The notes: generated by a model from the sequence alone, not told the origin. A stretch of DNA of 64,000 bases from Bacteroidia bacterium (GCA_030425285.1 JAUIAY010000001.1:730963-794962); one strand, 5' to 3'; counted from the first letter of the stretch, positions 1 to 8,744 are shown. Translations and numbers: made by a program.

Positions 1-58
1 AAGTCAAAATATTAAGGAGACCTTTTTGAAATTTGACCATTAAGTAATAAAACGTTTT

Positions 59-601
59 ATGAACGATCAAAAAATCTTACAGTGTTTTAAAGATGGTCAA
101 CGTGAAAGGGCATTCCGAAAACTTTATCAACTGTATCCTAAAATTGAAACCTTAATCCTATCTAAAGGTGGCCAGAAACAGGATGCATCCGATGTTTTTC
201 AGGAATCACTCATTATTCTGTATCGGAATCTAGAGAAATCAAATTTCAAGCTTACTGCATCATTCTATACCTATTTGTATTCTGTTTCACGATATGTTTG
301 GAGCGATATGCAAAAACAAGAATCAAAAATGCCATCAAGCACTCTTAACGAGATAGAAACAACCATTGTAAAAACCATTGATGAAGAGAAACAATTTCAA
401 TTAGCCGAACGTGCTTTTTCTGAATTAGGAGAACGCTGTAAAAAACTCTTACTACTGTTTTATCATAAAGGCATGCCATTTAAGGACATTGCCAAAATGA
501 TGCAATTTTCTTCAGAAAAAATTGCAAAAAACCAAAAGTATAAATGCTTGTCGAAAGCTAGGGATATTTACAAAAACAATCAACAAACCGTACAATCCTA
601 A
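59..601 (+). CDS. RNA polymerase sigma factor, ECF-like sigma-70 family
   Basis: This 180-aa protein has the size and layout of an extracytoplasmic-function sigma factor that would direct RNA polymerase to a small regulon. Residues about 20-100 look like sigma region 2, with an acidic DVFQE stretch near residue 45 and an aromatic segment (FYTYLYSVSRYVW) typical of the core-binding and -10-melting helices. Residues about 115-170 look like region 4, ending in a helix-turn-helix (FKDIAKMMQFSSEKIAKNQ). The next gene starts 12 nt downstream and has an anti-sigma-like start, so the two probably form a regulatory pair. The target promoters cannot be read from the sequence. Confidence 0.85.
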   Translation: MNDQKILQCFKDGQRERAFRKLYQLYPKIETLILSKGGQKQDASDVFQESLIILYRNLEKSNFKLTASFYTYLYSVSRYVWSDMQKQESKMPSSTLNEIETTIVKTIDEEKQFQLAERAFSELGERCKKLLLLFYHKGMPFKDIAKMMQFSSEKIAKNQKYKCLSKARDIYKNNQQTVQS

Positions 602-613
602 ACTACAGAAATC

Positions 614-2458
614 ATGAAAACAGATATAAAACATATTGAGCTAATCACAAAATATTTAAACGGAGAACTTTCATTTTCTGAATCCCAAATTTTTGAAGAA
701 CGATTGAATACAGATAACGAGTTTAAGGAATTGTTTGACGAACAGAAAATAATAATTCAAGGAATTAAGCGTACTGGATTGAAAGAAGATATCGTTATTG
801 CGAAGCAACGTTATTTTACGACTAAATGGTTAAAAATCATTGGGGTTTCAGGAACCACAATTGTGGTTTTAATTGTAGCAGGAATTTTATGGTTTAACAA
901 ACCAGATCCCAAGCCAATACCATCTCAAAACGAAATGAGTTTAGAAATGGAAGAAGCGCCTAAAACAGAAACTTCTTCTGCACCAGAGCATGAAGTTTTA
1001 GATATTCAGACAGATACCTTAAAAACAGTTGAGCCACCTATTGCCTATATGGAATCTAGTGATTCGGTAAATAAGGTAGAACAAAATCCAATAAAAAAAG
1101 CAGTGACCACGATTCAAAACGATTCTTTGATTGAAAGCGAGTCTGTAGAAGCAATCAAAACAAGCCATCAATCCTTAAATTCATTCTTTGAAGCTGTAAA
1201 AAAGAAACCACAGGTTACTGAAATAAATGTTGAAGAGGAAACATCTCTTACCCTTGATGAGGGAACGACAATTACAATACCAAAGCATGCCTTTGTTGAC
1301 GAGAAAACAAATAGGTTAGTTCGTGGTACGGTTCAATTAGAGGTTACAGAGTACTATAAGCTATCTGATATGCTTTTAGGAAACTTATCAACTACCTCCA
1401 ATGCTCAACCATTAGAAACAGGAGGGATGTTATATGTACAAGTCACAAAAAATGGCAAGAAACTAGGAACAATCAAACCTATTTCAATTGGCTTTCCTTT
1501 TATAAAGGAAAAACCTGATATGCAGCTGTTTTCCGGAAAGATGAATGATGATGGTGTTAACTGGATTCCTGAAGGCAACCGAACCCAAGCAGTTTTATCT
1601 ATTGATTCTATTGAAGAAAATATAGAAGTTCCTTTTAATGTTGTTGAAAATGTTCCTGTATTTCCTGGCTGTCAAGGTGAAAACCAAGAATTGAAAGATT
1701 GTTTTAATACCAAGATGAAAGATTTTTTAACTCAAAACTTCAATCTTGAAATTGCTGAAGAATTGAACTTAACTGGAAAGAACAGAATCAATACTTTTTT
1801 TAAGATAAATGAAAACGGCAATATAACAAATGTAAGAATTAGAGCTTCAAGTGTAACATTAGGAGAAGAAATGATGCGTATCATTAAATTATTGCCAAAG
1901 TTCCAACCTGCTCTTCAAAGAGATAGGCCAGTAAAAGTTCCATACTTCATGCCATTTGAAGTTAACCTTCCTGGAAGAGATAGGAATCTACCGATGATAA
2001 CAGTGGGCTCAGCAGCTTTTGAAGACGACTTAAATACACCTAGAGATTCGGTTAGAACAGATCCTAAAAATTTTAATGCTTACCATGCGTCATCTTATGC
2101 ATTTTCTAATGCCAATTTAGGCTGGATTAATTGCGATCGATTTGTAAGAGGTTGGAAAAATAAAATAAAATATAAGTTTAAAGTCAAGAACGCTGAAGGT
2201 GCAAACGTAAAAATGGTTTTTAAATCCTTAAGTTCAATCTTGTCTAGTAAGACAGCAAATGATCAAGTTGATTTTGGACTAGTCCCTAAAGATGAAGAAA
2301 TTGTTTTGGTTGCCATTAAAAAGGTAAAAGACACCTTTTATTTAGGTATAAAAGAAACAAAAATTGAAGACATATCAGAATTGGATTTTGAGTTTAAACC
2401 TCTTACAATAGAAGAATTGAAAAATGAAATGATAAAGCTTAACCATCTATTTAATTAG
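614..2458 (+). CDS. Membrane protein with anti-sigma-like N-terminus and TonB C-terminal-like domain
   Basis: The 614-aa protein starts with a short cytoplasmic domain (residues 1-70: an NGELS segment, then an acidic EERLNTDNEF stretch) resembling the N-terminus of Bacteroidetes anti-sigma factors. One transmembrane helix follows at about 72-94 and then a low-complexity Pro/Glu/Ser linker. The periplasmic part has a beta-rich region (about 205-330) and, from about 348, a VPVFPGCQGE motif with a second Cys, the hallmark of the TonB C-terminal-like domain common in flavobacterial proteins. Cotranscription with the sigma gene suggests an envelope-stress or signal-relay role, which is inference. 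The stop codon overlaps the stop of the convergent permease gene. Confidence 0.7.
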   Translation: MKTDIKHIELITKYLNGELSFSESQIFEERLNTDNEFKELFDEQKIIIQGIKRTGLKEDIVIAKQRYFTTKWLKIIGVSGTTIVVLIVAGILWFNKPDPKPIPSQNEMSLEMEEAPKTETSSAPEHEVLDIQTDTLKTVEPPIAYMESSDSVNKVEQNPIKKAVTTIQNDSLIESESVEAIKTSHQSLNSFFEAVKKKPQVTEINVEEETSLTLDEGTTITIPKHAFVDEKTNRLVRGTVQLEVTEYYKLSDMLLGNLSTTSNAQPLETGGMLYVQVTKNGKKLGTIKPISIGFPFIKEKPDMQLFSGKMNDDGVNWIPEGNRTQAVLSIDSIEENIEVPFNVVENVPVFPGCQGENQELKDCFNTKMKDFLTQNFNLEIAEELNLTGKNRINTFFKINENGNITNVRIRASSVTLGEEMMRIIKLLPKFQPALQRDRPVKVPYFMPFEVNLPGRDRNLPMITVGSAAFEDDLNTPRDSVRTDPKNFNAYHASSYAFSNANLGWINCDRFVRGWKNKIKYKFKVKNAEGANVKMVFKSLSSILSSKTANDQVDFGLVPKDEEIVLVAIKKVKDTFYLGIKETKIEDISELDFEFKPLTIEELKNEMIKLNHLFN

Positions 2459-3615
2459 CCTCTAAACAAAAAGAAGTCGTCTTTCATATCTTCAATTTGC
2501 GCATCTTCGTTGGTCATGATGTAGTCTATGGCCAGTGTTGTAAATTCATCACCTTTTTTGGTCAAAGAGACAATATGGTTGTTAATTGCAATCATGTTGT
2601 TTTTTTGTGCTAACTCCAAAACGGTTTTACTCCGTACTTTTTGCCAGTTAATGTGTTCGTTTAAATGATTGACATGGCGTTCGCTTTCTTCAGTATGGTT
2701 TTTTAAATGTAATAGAAATGTGAGTAGTGACACTTCAATTTTTTGTTGTTTTTCACGATACATAACGGCAATAACACCTTTGCTGGGAGCAAATAGGTAT
2801 ACAACAAAAAACAGAACACCCAACATGGTTGTTATGGAACCCGCAATTGAGGCATCAAGCCAATGTGCCAACCAATATCCCGAAATAGCACTAAAAACTC
2901 CAAAAATTATGGAAAGTAAGAGCATTTTTTTAAGATCCGTTGTCAATAAATAGGCAGTGGCGGCTGGTGCAATCATAAGCGCAACCACCAAAATAGCACC
3001 AACGGCTTCAAAGGCACCAACCGTAGTGATAGATGAAACAGTCATAAGCCCATAGTGGATTACAGCTGGTGAAAATCCTAATGTAGCAGCAAGACCAGCA
3101 TCAAAGGTGCTTAATTTTAACTCCTTAAAGAACGCAAATAAGAGCGCAACTGTAATTAACAGAATGAAGCCTATAATCCATAAGGATTTAGGTCCTATAT
3201 CCACACCAGATATTAGTAATCTATCAAATGGTGTAAAGGCTAATTCTCCCAACAATACAGCATCCACATCCAAATGGACATCATTGGCGTTTTTGGCAAT
3301 TAAAATGACACCAATGCTGAATAAAGCTGGGAACACCAATCCTATGGCTGTATCTTCTTTTACAAGTCCCGTTTTCTGAATCTGTTCAACCAATACCACT
3401 GTGATAACTCCTGTTAATGCTGCCAAAACAATCAATAAAGGTGAGTTGAGGTTCTCGGTAATAAAAAATCCAACCACCAAACCAGGAAGAATAGAATGGC
3501 TAATAGCATCACTGATCATGGCCATTTTGCGAAGTACTAAAAATGTCCCTGGAATGGCACAGGCAATGGCTACCAAACTAGCAATTAATTGTATTTCAAT
3601 TTGCGCACTACTCAT
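2455..3615 (-). CDS. Metal ABC transporter permease (ABC-3 family) with C-terminal winged-helix-like extension
   Basis: This is an inner-membrane permease of the TroC/D, ZnuB, MntB type, which moves Mn2+ or Zn2+ into the cytoplasm with the adjacent ATPase and binding protein. Residues 1-285 hold about eight hydrophobic helices and the family motif LRKMAMISDAISHS near residues 28-41. Classic ABC-3 permeases end near 290 residues. This one has about 100 more soluble residues (from about 290) whose helix pattern and VSLTKKG wing look like a winged-helix domain of the DtxR type. It is the last gene of a six-gene minus-strand operon and overlaps the upstream permease by 8 nt. Confidence 0.88.
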   Translation of the reverse strand: MSSAQIEIQLIASLVAIACAIPGTFLVLRKMAMISDAISHSILPGLVVGFFITENLNSPLLIVLAALTGVITVVLVEQIQKTGLVKEDTAIGLVFPALFSIGVILIAKNANDVHLDVDAVLLGELAFTPFDRLLISGVDIGPKSLWIIGFILLITVALLFAFFKELKLSTFDAGLAATLGFSPAVIHYGLMTVSSITTVGAFEAVGAILVVALMIAPAATAYLLTTDLKKMLLLSIIFGVFSAISGYWLAHWLDASIAGSITTMLGVLFFVVYLFAPSKGVIAVMYREKQQKIEVSLLTFLLHLKNHTEESERHVNHLNEHINWQKVRSKTVLELAQKNNMIAINNHIVSLTKKGDEFTTLAIDYIMTNEDAQIEDMKDDFFLFRG

Positions 3616-4660
3616 CGTTTTTTGATTGTTGGTTATACAAATTGGCTGCGGTTTGAAACCCTAGGTTCGTTAAGCTCCACATATTGCCATTTAAAACCAC
3701 ATAGTTTTTATCAACCAGTTTCTTGAGTGTTCCTTTGGTAAATCCTTGAAAATTATTCAGGATTTTAATAGCGTGAGGATGTGAAATATCCTCATGGGTC
3801 TTGGCAATATGAAACATAAAAGACAAGGTTTTGTGCAATTCTAGATCTCGTCTATTTTTTATAAATCGAATTTGCCGGAACAATAACCCGCGATTTGGTG
3901 AAAATATAAATGAAACAATCACAAATATTGAAGCCACAATAACAATTACAGGGCCTGTGGATAAATTATTTTGGGTTGCGCTTATGGCTGTGCCAAAAAC
4001 ACCAGAAAACGCCCCAAAAAGAGCTGCTAAAAGCACCATAACACTTAAACTGTTTGTCCATTGTCTAGCGGCTGCGGCAGGAGCCAAAAGCATAGCGCTC
4101 ATTAAAACAACACCAACAGTCTGTAGCCCCAAAACGATAGCCAAAACGATAAATGATGTAATGAGGATATCAATAGTTTTAGTATTAAAGCCAATGGTTT
4201 TAGCATAATCTTTGTCAAACAATAAAATTTTAAATTCCTTCCAGAACAACAATAGAACAAACAAACAGAGTGCTGTGACAATAACCATAAGCCAAACATC
4301 ACTTTCCACAAGCGTTGCTGCTTGGCCAAATAAATATTTATCTAAACCGGCTTGGTTGGCATTAGGTTGTTTTTGAATGAAAGTCAATAGCAGCATCCCA
4401 AACCCAAAAAACAAGGACAAAATGAGCCCTAAAGCCGTATCTGATTTTAAATGTGTTTTAGAAATAATTCCGCGAATCCAAAAAGTGCCCAATAAACCAC
4501 TAATCAAAGCGCCAATTAACAACGTGTTACTGTCTTTAGCACCTGTAATTAGAAAAGCAATGGCAATACCTGGTAAGGCAGCATGTGATATGGCATCACC
4601 CAATAAACTTTGCTTTCTTAATACGGCAAAGCTGCCCAACATTCCCGTTACAGCACCCAA
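3608..4660 (-). CDS. Metal ABC transporter permease (ABC-3 family), start codon uncertain
   Basis: This is the second permease subunit of the metal ABC importer, with the LRKQSLLGDAISHAALPG signature and about eight membrane helices. Like its neighbour it carries a C-terminal soluble extension (about residues 265-350) resembling a winged helix. The coordinates use the first TTG of the open frame. Homology clearly extends upstream, because the frame stays open to 4747 and encodes the usual family N-terminus (NDYTLRTITLGTAVLG). No ATG, GTG or TTG occurs in that 87-nt stretch, so translation probably begins at a rarer codon such as CTG at 4711 or an AUC/AUA codon. The gene is 100 nt or less from the ATPase gene upstream. 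Confidence 0.85.
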   Translation of the reverse strand: MGAVTGMLGSFAVLRKQSLLGDAISHAALPGIAIAFLITGAKDSNTLLIGALISGLLGTFWIRGIISKTHLKSDTALGLILSLFFGFGMLLLTFIQKQPNANQAGLDKYLFGQAATLVESDVWLMVIVTALCLFVLLLFWKEFKILLFDKDYAKTIGFNTKTIDILITSFIVLAIVLGLQTVGVVLMSAMLLAPAAAARQWTNSLSVMVLLAALFGAFSGVFGTAISATQNNLSTGPVIVIVASIFVIVSFIFSPNRGLLFRQIRFIKNRRDLELHKTLSFMFHIAKTHEDISHPHAIKILNNFQGFTKGTLKKLVDKNYVVLNGNMWSLTNLGFQTAANLYNQQSKNDE

Positions 4661-4760
4661 AACAGCCGTACCAAGTGTTATGGTACGTAAGGTGTAATCG
4701 TTGATTACCAGATTTATGTATTCTAATAGACTGATATTTGATAGAGGTTAGAAGTTAGAA

Positions 4761-5501
4761 TCATTTTTGGATGCTCACTTTGTAATTAATACCATAGGTT
4801 TTGGTTAAATTATCATCATTAAAAATATCCTTTACAGGTCCTGTGGCTATTTTTTTTACATTCAAAAAGGTTACCCAATCAAAATATTCAGGAACCGTTT
4901 GTAAATCGTGATGCACTACTATAACTGTTTTATTCGCCTTACGTAAAGCTTTTAAAATATTTATTATAGCTATTTCAGTTGTGGCATCTACACCTTGAAA
5001 AGGTTCATCCATAAAATAGATTGAAGCATCCTGCACCAAGGCTCTTGCCAAAAAAATACGTTGTTGCTGCCCACCGGAAAGCTGACTTATTTGTCTGTTT
5101 TTAAAGGGTAACATGCCTACTTTTTCCAATGCTTCCAATGCCGCTTTCTTTTCTTTTTGCCCTGGACGTTTTATCCAACCTAAACTACCGTAAGTACCCA
5201 TCATAACAACATCAAGGGCAGTGGTGGGAAAATCCCAGTCAACACTGCCCTTTTGAGGCACATAAGCAACTAAATCACGTTGCTTTTCGTATGGTTGACC
5301 GTATATACTAACACTTCCTGCTATGGGTTTTAAAATCCCTAAAATGGACTTGATTAATGTAGACTTTCCTGCGCCATTGGGCCCAACAATTGCCATAAGC
5401 ACGCCTTCTGGGATTTCTAAATCAATATCCCAAAGTACAGGCTTGTAGTTGTAAGCGACAGTTAAATCATCCACTTGAACCGCTATTTTACTTTTGCTCA
5501 T
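4761..5501 (-). CDS. Metal ABC transporter ATP-binding protein
   Basis: This is the cytoplasmic ATPase of the Mn/Zn importer. The 246-aa protein has a Walker A motif (GPNGAGKST, about residues 39-47), a Q-loop ([12 protein letters not shown]), the ABC signature LSGGQQQR, a Walker B (IYFMDEPF) and an H-switch (VVHHD). The VDWDFP segment after the Q-loop is typical of ATPases in TroB/MntA/ZnuC systems. Its ATG overlaps the stop of the substrate-binding protein gene by 1 nt, so the two are translationally coupled, and the two permeases follow. The sequence alone does not decide between manganese and zinc; the DtxR-family regulator of the operon favours manganese. Confidence 0.93.
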   Translation of the reverse strand: MSKSKIAVQVDDLTVAYNYKPVLWDIDLEIPEGVLMAIVGPNGAGKSTLIKSILGILKPIAGSVSIYGQPYEKQRDLVAYVPQKGSVDWDFPTTALDVVMMGTYGSLGWIKRPGQKEKKAALEALEKVGMLPFKNRQISQLSGGQQQRIFLARALVQDASIYFMDEPFQGVDATTEIAIINILKALRKANKTVIVVHHDLQTVPEYFDWVTFLNVKKIATGPVKDIFNDDNLTKTYGINYKVSIQK

Positions 5502-6412
5502 TATTTTAAAGCATTTACAATGGTATTAACATTGTACTTAAACATTCCAATATAGGTACCTTCTATGGTGCCAGCATCGCCTAAAGCATCCGAATAAAGC
5601 GTACCACCGATAGTGACTTCATGACCTTTAGATTTTACAGCTGCCTGAAGCGCTTCAATAGTTCGTTTAGGCACTGAACTTTCAACAAAAATGGCCTTGA
5701 CGCGATTATCAATTATAAATGTTGCCAATTTTTGAACATCCTGAACACCAGCTTCTGTGGCTGTTGAAAGACCTTGCAAACCAACTACTTCAAACTCAAA
5801 GGCTCTTCCAAAATAGTTAAAAGCATCATGTGCAGTAACTAAAATACGTTTTTCTTTTGGTAAACCGTTGATGACTTCATTAAGTTCGCTTTTTAGGTTT
5901 GATAATTCATTCAAGTAGCGTTTTCCATTAGCTTCAAAAACAGTTTTACTTTCAGGGATAGCTTTTGAAAGTTGCTCTACAACAAATTGGGTTACTTGTT
6001 CCCAGTAATTAATATCGAACCAGATATGTGGATCATAATTTGAAGCAAAGTACTCGGAGCCTATCAAACCAGATTTATCCAATGCATCAGAAACGGCAAT
6101 GGTTTTTTTGTTTTGACTACCCATTTTTTCAAAAACCTCTACCAGTTTGCCTTCCAAATGAAGACCATTGTAGAATATTAAATCAGCATTGGCTAATTTC
6201 GACACATCACCTTCACTGGCCTTGTAGAGATGTGGATCCACACCGCTTCCCATTAAGCCTTGGACGGTAATTTCATCACCACCAATTTCTGTTACCAAAT
6301 CGGTAATCATGGAGGTTGTTGTGACAACTTGTGTAGTATCATTTTGTTTTTGATCGTTTTTACAGCTATTTAAGCTTAACAATAGCGATAAAGCAAAAAG
6401 TATTTTTCTCAT
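5501..6412 (-). CDS. Metal ABC transporter substrate-binding lipoprotein (TroA/ZnuA family)
   Basis: This is the periplasmic metal-capturing lipoprotein (303 aa). An N-terminal signal ends in a lipobox with Cys17 (SLNSC). The family metal ligands are visible: His in VDPHLYK, His in YDPHIWFD, His in VTAHDAF and Asp in LYSDALGD, a three-His-one-Asp set as in TroA. It lacks the long His/Asp-rich loop typical of high-affinity ZnuA, so either Mn2+ or Zn2+ is possible. The gene follows the outer-membrane protein gene by 1 nt and overlaps the ATPase gene by 1 nt, which places it in the middle of the operon. Confidence 0.92.
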   Translation of the reverse strand: MRKILFALSLLLSLNSCKNDQKQNDTTQVVTTTSMITDLVTEIGGDEITVQGLMGSGVDPHLYKASEGDVSKLANADLIFYNGLHLEGKLVEVFEKMGSQNKKTIAVSDALDKSGLIGSEYFASNYDPHIWFDINYWEQVTQFVVEQLSKAIPESKTVFEANGKRYLNELSNLKSELNEVINGLPKEKRILVTAHDAFNYFGRAFEFEVVGLQGLSTATEAGVQDVQKLATFIIDNRVKAIFVESSVPKRTIEALQAAVKSKGHEVTIGGTLYSDALGDAGTIEGTYIGMFKYNVNTIVNALK

Positions 6413-6413
6413 G

Positions 6414-7223
6414 TTAGTTGTTTTTAGTCATTGGTAATCTAAAACTGGCACCAGCACTCAATAAAAGATCCTGTCCTTCAGTTATACTTGTGCCAAATGA
6501 CACATCCAATTGAAAATTATTTGATATCAAATACGTCAACCCAGCATCCCAATAGTGGTTAGCTCGATTGTCTTCAGGTAAATCGCCATATAGTTCAACA
6601 TACGCACCAAATGTATCTGTTATGCTATAGCCATAAGCTAATGTGTAGATGTAGCTGGCTTCAGGAGAGTCTTCGCCCCAAGCCATTCCTATGTTATATC
6701 CCAAGCTGGATTTTTCACTCAACGTATGTGATAGTGAAAACCTGAAATCTATTCCAGTAGTTTCGGGTCTATAATCTGTACTTGCGGTGAATGGCAAAAA
6801 AATATGACCAATCAAACTAACTTCAGGTATCCAACCCTTCTCTTCAGTAATGTAGACCTTCATCCCTAATAACAAGGGGCTTAAGCCACTAGCTATATCA
6901 CCCATTTTTTGAGAGTTTAGATAAGTAATCTCTTCACGAAAATCCCATCCTAAACGCAATTCGAAGTTGTCCGATAAGCCATATCTAACCAACATGGTGT
7001 TATAAGTGAAGCTTTCTGTTTTGATTTGATTTTTTTCGAAGGTTTCAAAAAAGGCGCCTGTTTCAAATTGTAAATGATTTTTAGGAACGGTACTTGAAGC
7101 CTCTGTAGCATCTGGTCTATCGGTTTCAATAGTTCCGATAGAATTAAGTTCTTCTTGAGAGTATACAAATGTGCCACTAACAATTGTAAAAAGTAAAGCT
7201 AGAGTAGATTTAGTTAATTTCAT
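6414..7223 (-). CDS. Outer-membrane beta-barrel protein of the metal-uptake operon (phenol_MetA_deg-like)
   Basis: This is a secreted 269-aa protein with an N-terminal signal peptide (MKLTKSTLALLFTIV..., cut after VYSQ) followed by the sequence type TDRPDATEASSTVP that opens many Bacteroidetes beta-barrel proteins of the putative MetA-pathway/porin-like family. The rest alternates short amphipathic strands with aromatic residues. I chose the ATG at 7223 because it starts directly at the signal peptide; upstream ATGs at 7229 and 7253 would add residues before it. The gene overlaps the regulator gene by 14 nt. Its position inside a metal ABC operon suggests a role in metal passage across the outer membrane, which is inference. 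Confidence 0.75.
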   Translation of the reverse strand: MKLTKSTLALLFTIVSGTFVYSQEELNSIGTIETDRPDATEASSTVPKNHLQFETGAFFETFEKNQIKTESFTYNTMLVRYGLSDNFELRLGWDFREEITYLNSQKMGDIASGLSPLLLGMKVYITEEKGWIPEVSLIGHIFLPFTASTDYRPETTGIDFRFSLSHTLSEKSSLGYNIGMAWGEDSPEASYIYTLAYGYSITDTFGAYVELYGDLPEDNRANHYWDAGLTYLISNNFQLDVSFGTSITEGQDLLLSAGASFRLPMTKNN

Positions 7224-7869
7224 TGACATAAATAATGTTTGTAAAATCTTCATTTAGTAAAATGGTATTGTGGTTGATTGAAATTTGAGTCATTTTATTG
7301 TTTTGGAATTGGTTGGTAACCATAATCCTATTACCGTATTTTAAACCGTGCAAGGCGCAAAAGTCAAAAAATTCTTTATCATCACTCATCAATCTTGAAA
7401 TGACAAATGATTTTCCAGCCTGGGTTTTTGATAACGGAATGGAATTGTCAACAGTCGTTATTTCTCCTGATTCGTTTGGAATAGGGTCGCCATGTGGATC
7501 AAATTTTGGATTGCCTAAATAGGCGCTTATTTTATTTGCTAAAAAATCGGATGTTTGATGCTCCAGTAATTCGGCTTCACGATGAATCTCGTGTAGGGAC
7601 ATATCAAACAATTTAAATAAAAGGGCTTCCCATAAACGATGTTTCCTTACAATATTAAGGGCCATTTTAGAGCCTTTTTCCGTAAGGCGTAATTCTTGAT
7701 ATTTTTCGTAATTTAGAAGGTCTCTGGATGCCAATTTTTTGGCCATATCGGTTGCTGCTGCATTAGATATCCCCAATTTTTTGGCAATGTTTCCAGGTTT
7801 GGTGTCGTTACCATCATGTTTGTCGTTTTTGTAGATGGCCTTTATGAAATTCTCGACTGCTATTGACAT
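7210..7869 (-). CDS. DtxR/MntR-family metal-dependent transcriptional regulator
   Basis: This 219-aa regulator has the three-part DtxR layout. Residues 1-60 form a winged helix (GNIAKKLGISNAAATDMAKKL, recognition helix near 30-42). Residues 65-135 form the dimerisation and metal-binding domain, with RKHRLWE, the HREAELLEHQ helix and FDPHGDPIP, all family signatures carrying His/Glu ligands. A C-terminal SH3/FeoA-like domain follows at about 145-219. It is the first gene of the metal ABC operon, and a perfect 18-bp palindrome lies between its promoter and its start codon. This strongly suggests metal-dependent autorepression of the whole operon. Manganese is the likelier effector than iron, given what it is linked to. 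Confidence 0.92.
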   Translation of the reverse strand: MSIAVENFIKAIYKNDKHDGNDTKPGNIAKKLGISNAAATDMAKKLASRDLLNYEKYQELRLTEKGSKMALNIVRKHRLWEALLFKLFDMSLHEIHREAELLEHQTSDFLANKISAYLGNPKFDPHGDPIPNESGEITTVDNSIPLSKTQAGKSFVISRLMSDDKEFFDFCALHGLKYGNRIMVTNQFQNNKMTQISINHNTILLNEDFTNIIYVNEIN

Positions 7870-7889
7870 TTATAAATGCTTTAAAATAT

Positions 7890-7907
7890 TTTTAAGTTAA
7901 CTTAAAA
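7890..7907. promoter_or_regulatory. 18-bp perfect palindrome, likely operator of the DtxR/MntR-type regulator
   Basis: TTTTAAGTTAACTTAAAA is a perfect inverted repeat located 20 nt upstream of the regulator's ATG. It lies 7 nt downstream of a consensus -7 box on the minus strand, so it covers the transcription start region. DtxR/MntR proteins bind palindromes of about this length as dimers. The position is that expected for autoregulation. Binding itself is inferred. Confidence 0.75.
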
Positions 7908-7914
7908 TAAAATT

Positions 7915-7945
7915 CAAATATAGTTAAAATAGCTAAATACACAAA
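7915..7945 (-). promoter_or_regulatory. Bacteroidetes-type promoter for the metal ABC operon
   Basis: On the minus strand TTTG (7945-7942) is followed after exactly 19 nt by TATATTTG (7922-7915). This matches the Bacteroidetes sigma-A consensus of TTTG, 19-23 nt, TAnnTTTG. The regulator start codon is about 45 nt downstream and the palindromic operator lies between. Confidence 0.75.
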
Positions 7946-7997
7946 ATAATGTGTGTTTTGGCATGATTTAGGTATAAGTTTGTTTAAACCACATTTT

Positions 7998-8411
7998 ATG
8001 AAACAAATCTTCTTCTTGTTAATAGTTCTAGGTGTCGTTTCTGGTTATGCACAGGATAGCACCAAAGTAGATGCGCCCGTAATTGTAACCAAATTGTTTT
8101 TAGGAGGTCAATTGGAGCACAAAGGCATTAGTGTTAAGTTCGTGGACGTCATCAATGATTCAAGGTGCCCTAAAAATGTCAATTGTGTTAGAGCAGGCGA
8201 GGCAAAGGTTTTGATTGCTATTTACAAGGATGGTAAATTCGTGGAAGAATCAACTATAGATATTACACCAACTACTCATTTATTAGATAAATTACCTCTT
8301 ATTAGTGTAAACAATCAAACAACCATAAAAGGCTTTAACTTGATTCCTTATCCAGAGTTTGGTAAAAAGATTGAAAGAGAAGATTATATATTTCAAATGG
8401 TTATTGAGTAG
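7998..8411 (+). CDS. Secreted protein of unknown function
   Basis: This 137-aa exported protein has a signal peptide (MKQIFFLLIVLGVVSGYAQ) and no recognised catalytic motif. A DSRCPKNVNC motif with two Cys residues is followed by alternating beta strands, suggesting a small disulfide-stabilised beta-sandwich of a type common in flavobacteria. I chose the ATG at 7998; an in-frame ATG at 7953 would put 15 unlikely residues before the signal peptide, and a possible -7 box (TAAGTTTG, 7975-7982) lies between the two. The gene is divergent from the metal operon and convergent with the feo operon. Confidence 0.75.
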   Translation: MKQIFFLLIVLGVVSGYAQDSTKVDAPVIVTKLFLGGQLEHKGISVKFVDVINDSRCPKNVNCVRAGEAKVLIAIYKDGKFVEESTIDITPTTHLLDKLPLISVNNQTTIKGFNLIPYPEFGKKIEREDYIFQMVIE

Positions 8412-8423
8412 CAAATTATTGAA

Positions 8424-8458
8424 TATTGAAGTAATAGTTTTATTTTATTATTTCAATA
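8424..8458. terminator. Bidirectional AT-rich hairpin between convergent genes
   Basis: TATTGAAGTAATA (8424-8436) pairs with TATTATTTCAATA (8446-8458) over 13 bp with one G-U pair and a 9-nt loop. It lies between the ends of the secreted-protein gene and the feo operon. The stem is AT-rich, so terminator strength is uncertain. Confidence 0.45.
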
Positions 8459-8589
8459 GTCAGATAAACAGCTGTTTACAAGATTCGCTACTGTTGATCG
8501 GTTTTTAGACTAAAAACTTAATTATTTGTTTAATAAAACAAATATAACAATCACAACATCAATATAATAAAAAATAAAATATCCTTATA

Positions 8590-8733
8590 TCAATGGCATC
8601 CACAATCCGTATCACTTCCGCAGCCTTTTGATGGTCTTTTTTTAAAGGGATTCCAAATAAACTTTAACACTAAAAATCCAACGGCAGTTATTAAAGCGGT
8701 TATGACAAGTATCTGTTGAATAGAGTAATCCAT
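8590..8733 (-). CDS. FeoB-associated Cys-rich membrane protein
   Basis: This 47-aa peptide (MDYSIQQILVITALITAV...) has one membrane helix at about residues 5-27, a basic stretch NPFKKRPS and a Cys-rich tail GCGSDTDCGCH. That pattern defines the small FeoB-associated Cys-rich membrane proteins, thought to help ferrous iron transport or to act at the pore. The gene begins 11 nt after the feoB stop on the same strand, which supports the assignment. The exact role of this family is not established. Confidence 0.88.
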   Translation of the reverse strand: MDYSIQQILVITALITAVGFLVLKFIWNPFKKRPSKGCGSDTDCGCH

Positions 8734-8744
8734 AGCTTTCTACT

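Noticed and set aside
7953-7997. ATG at 7953 as start of the secreted protein
   Set aside because: The preceding 15 residues do not form a signal peptide, whereas the ATG at 7998 begins one exactly.
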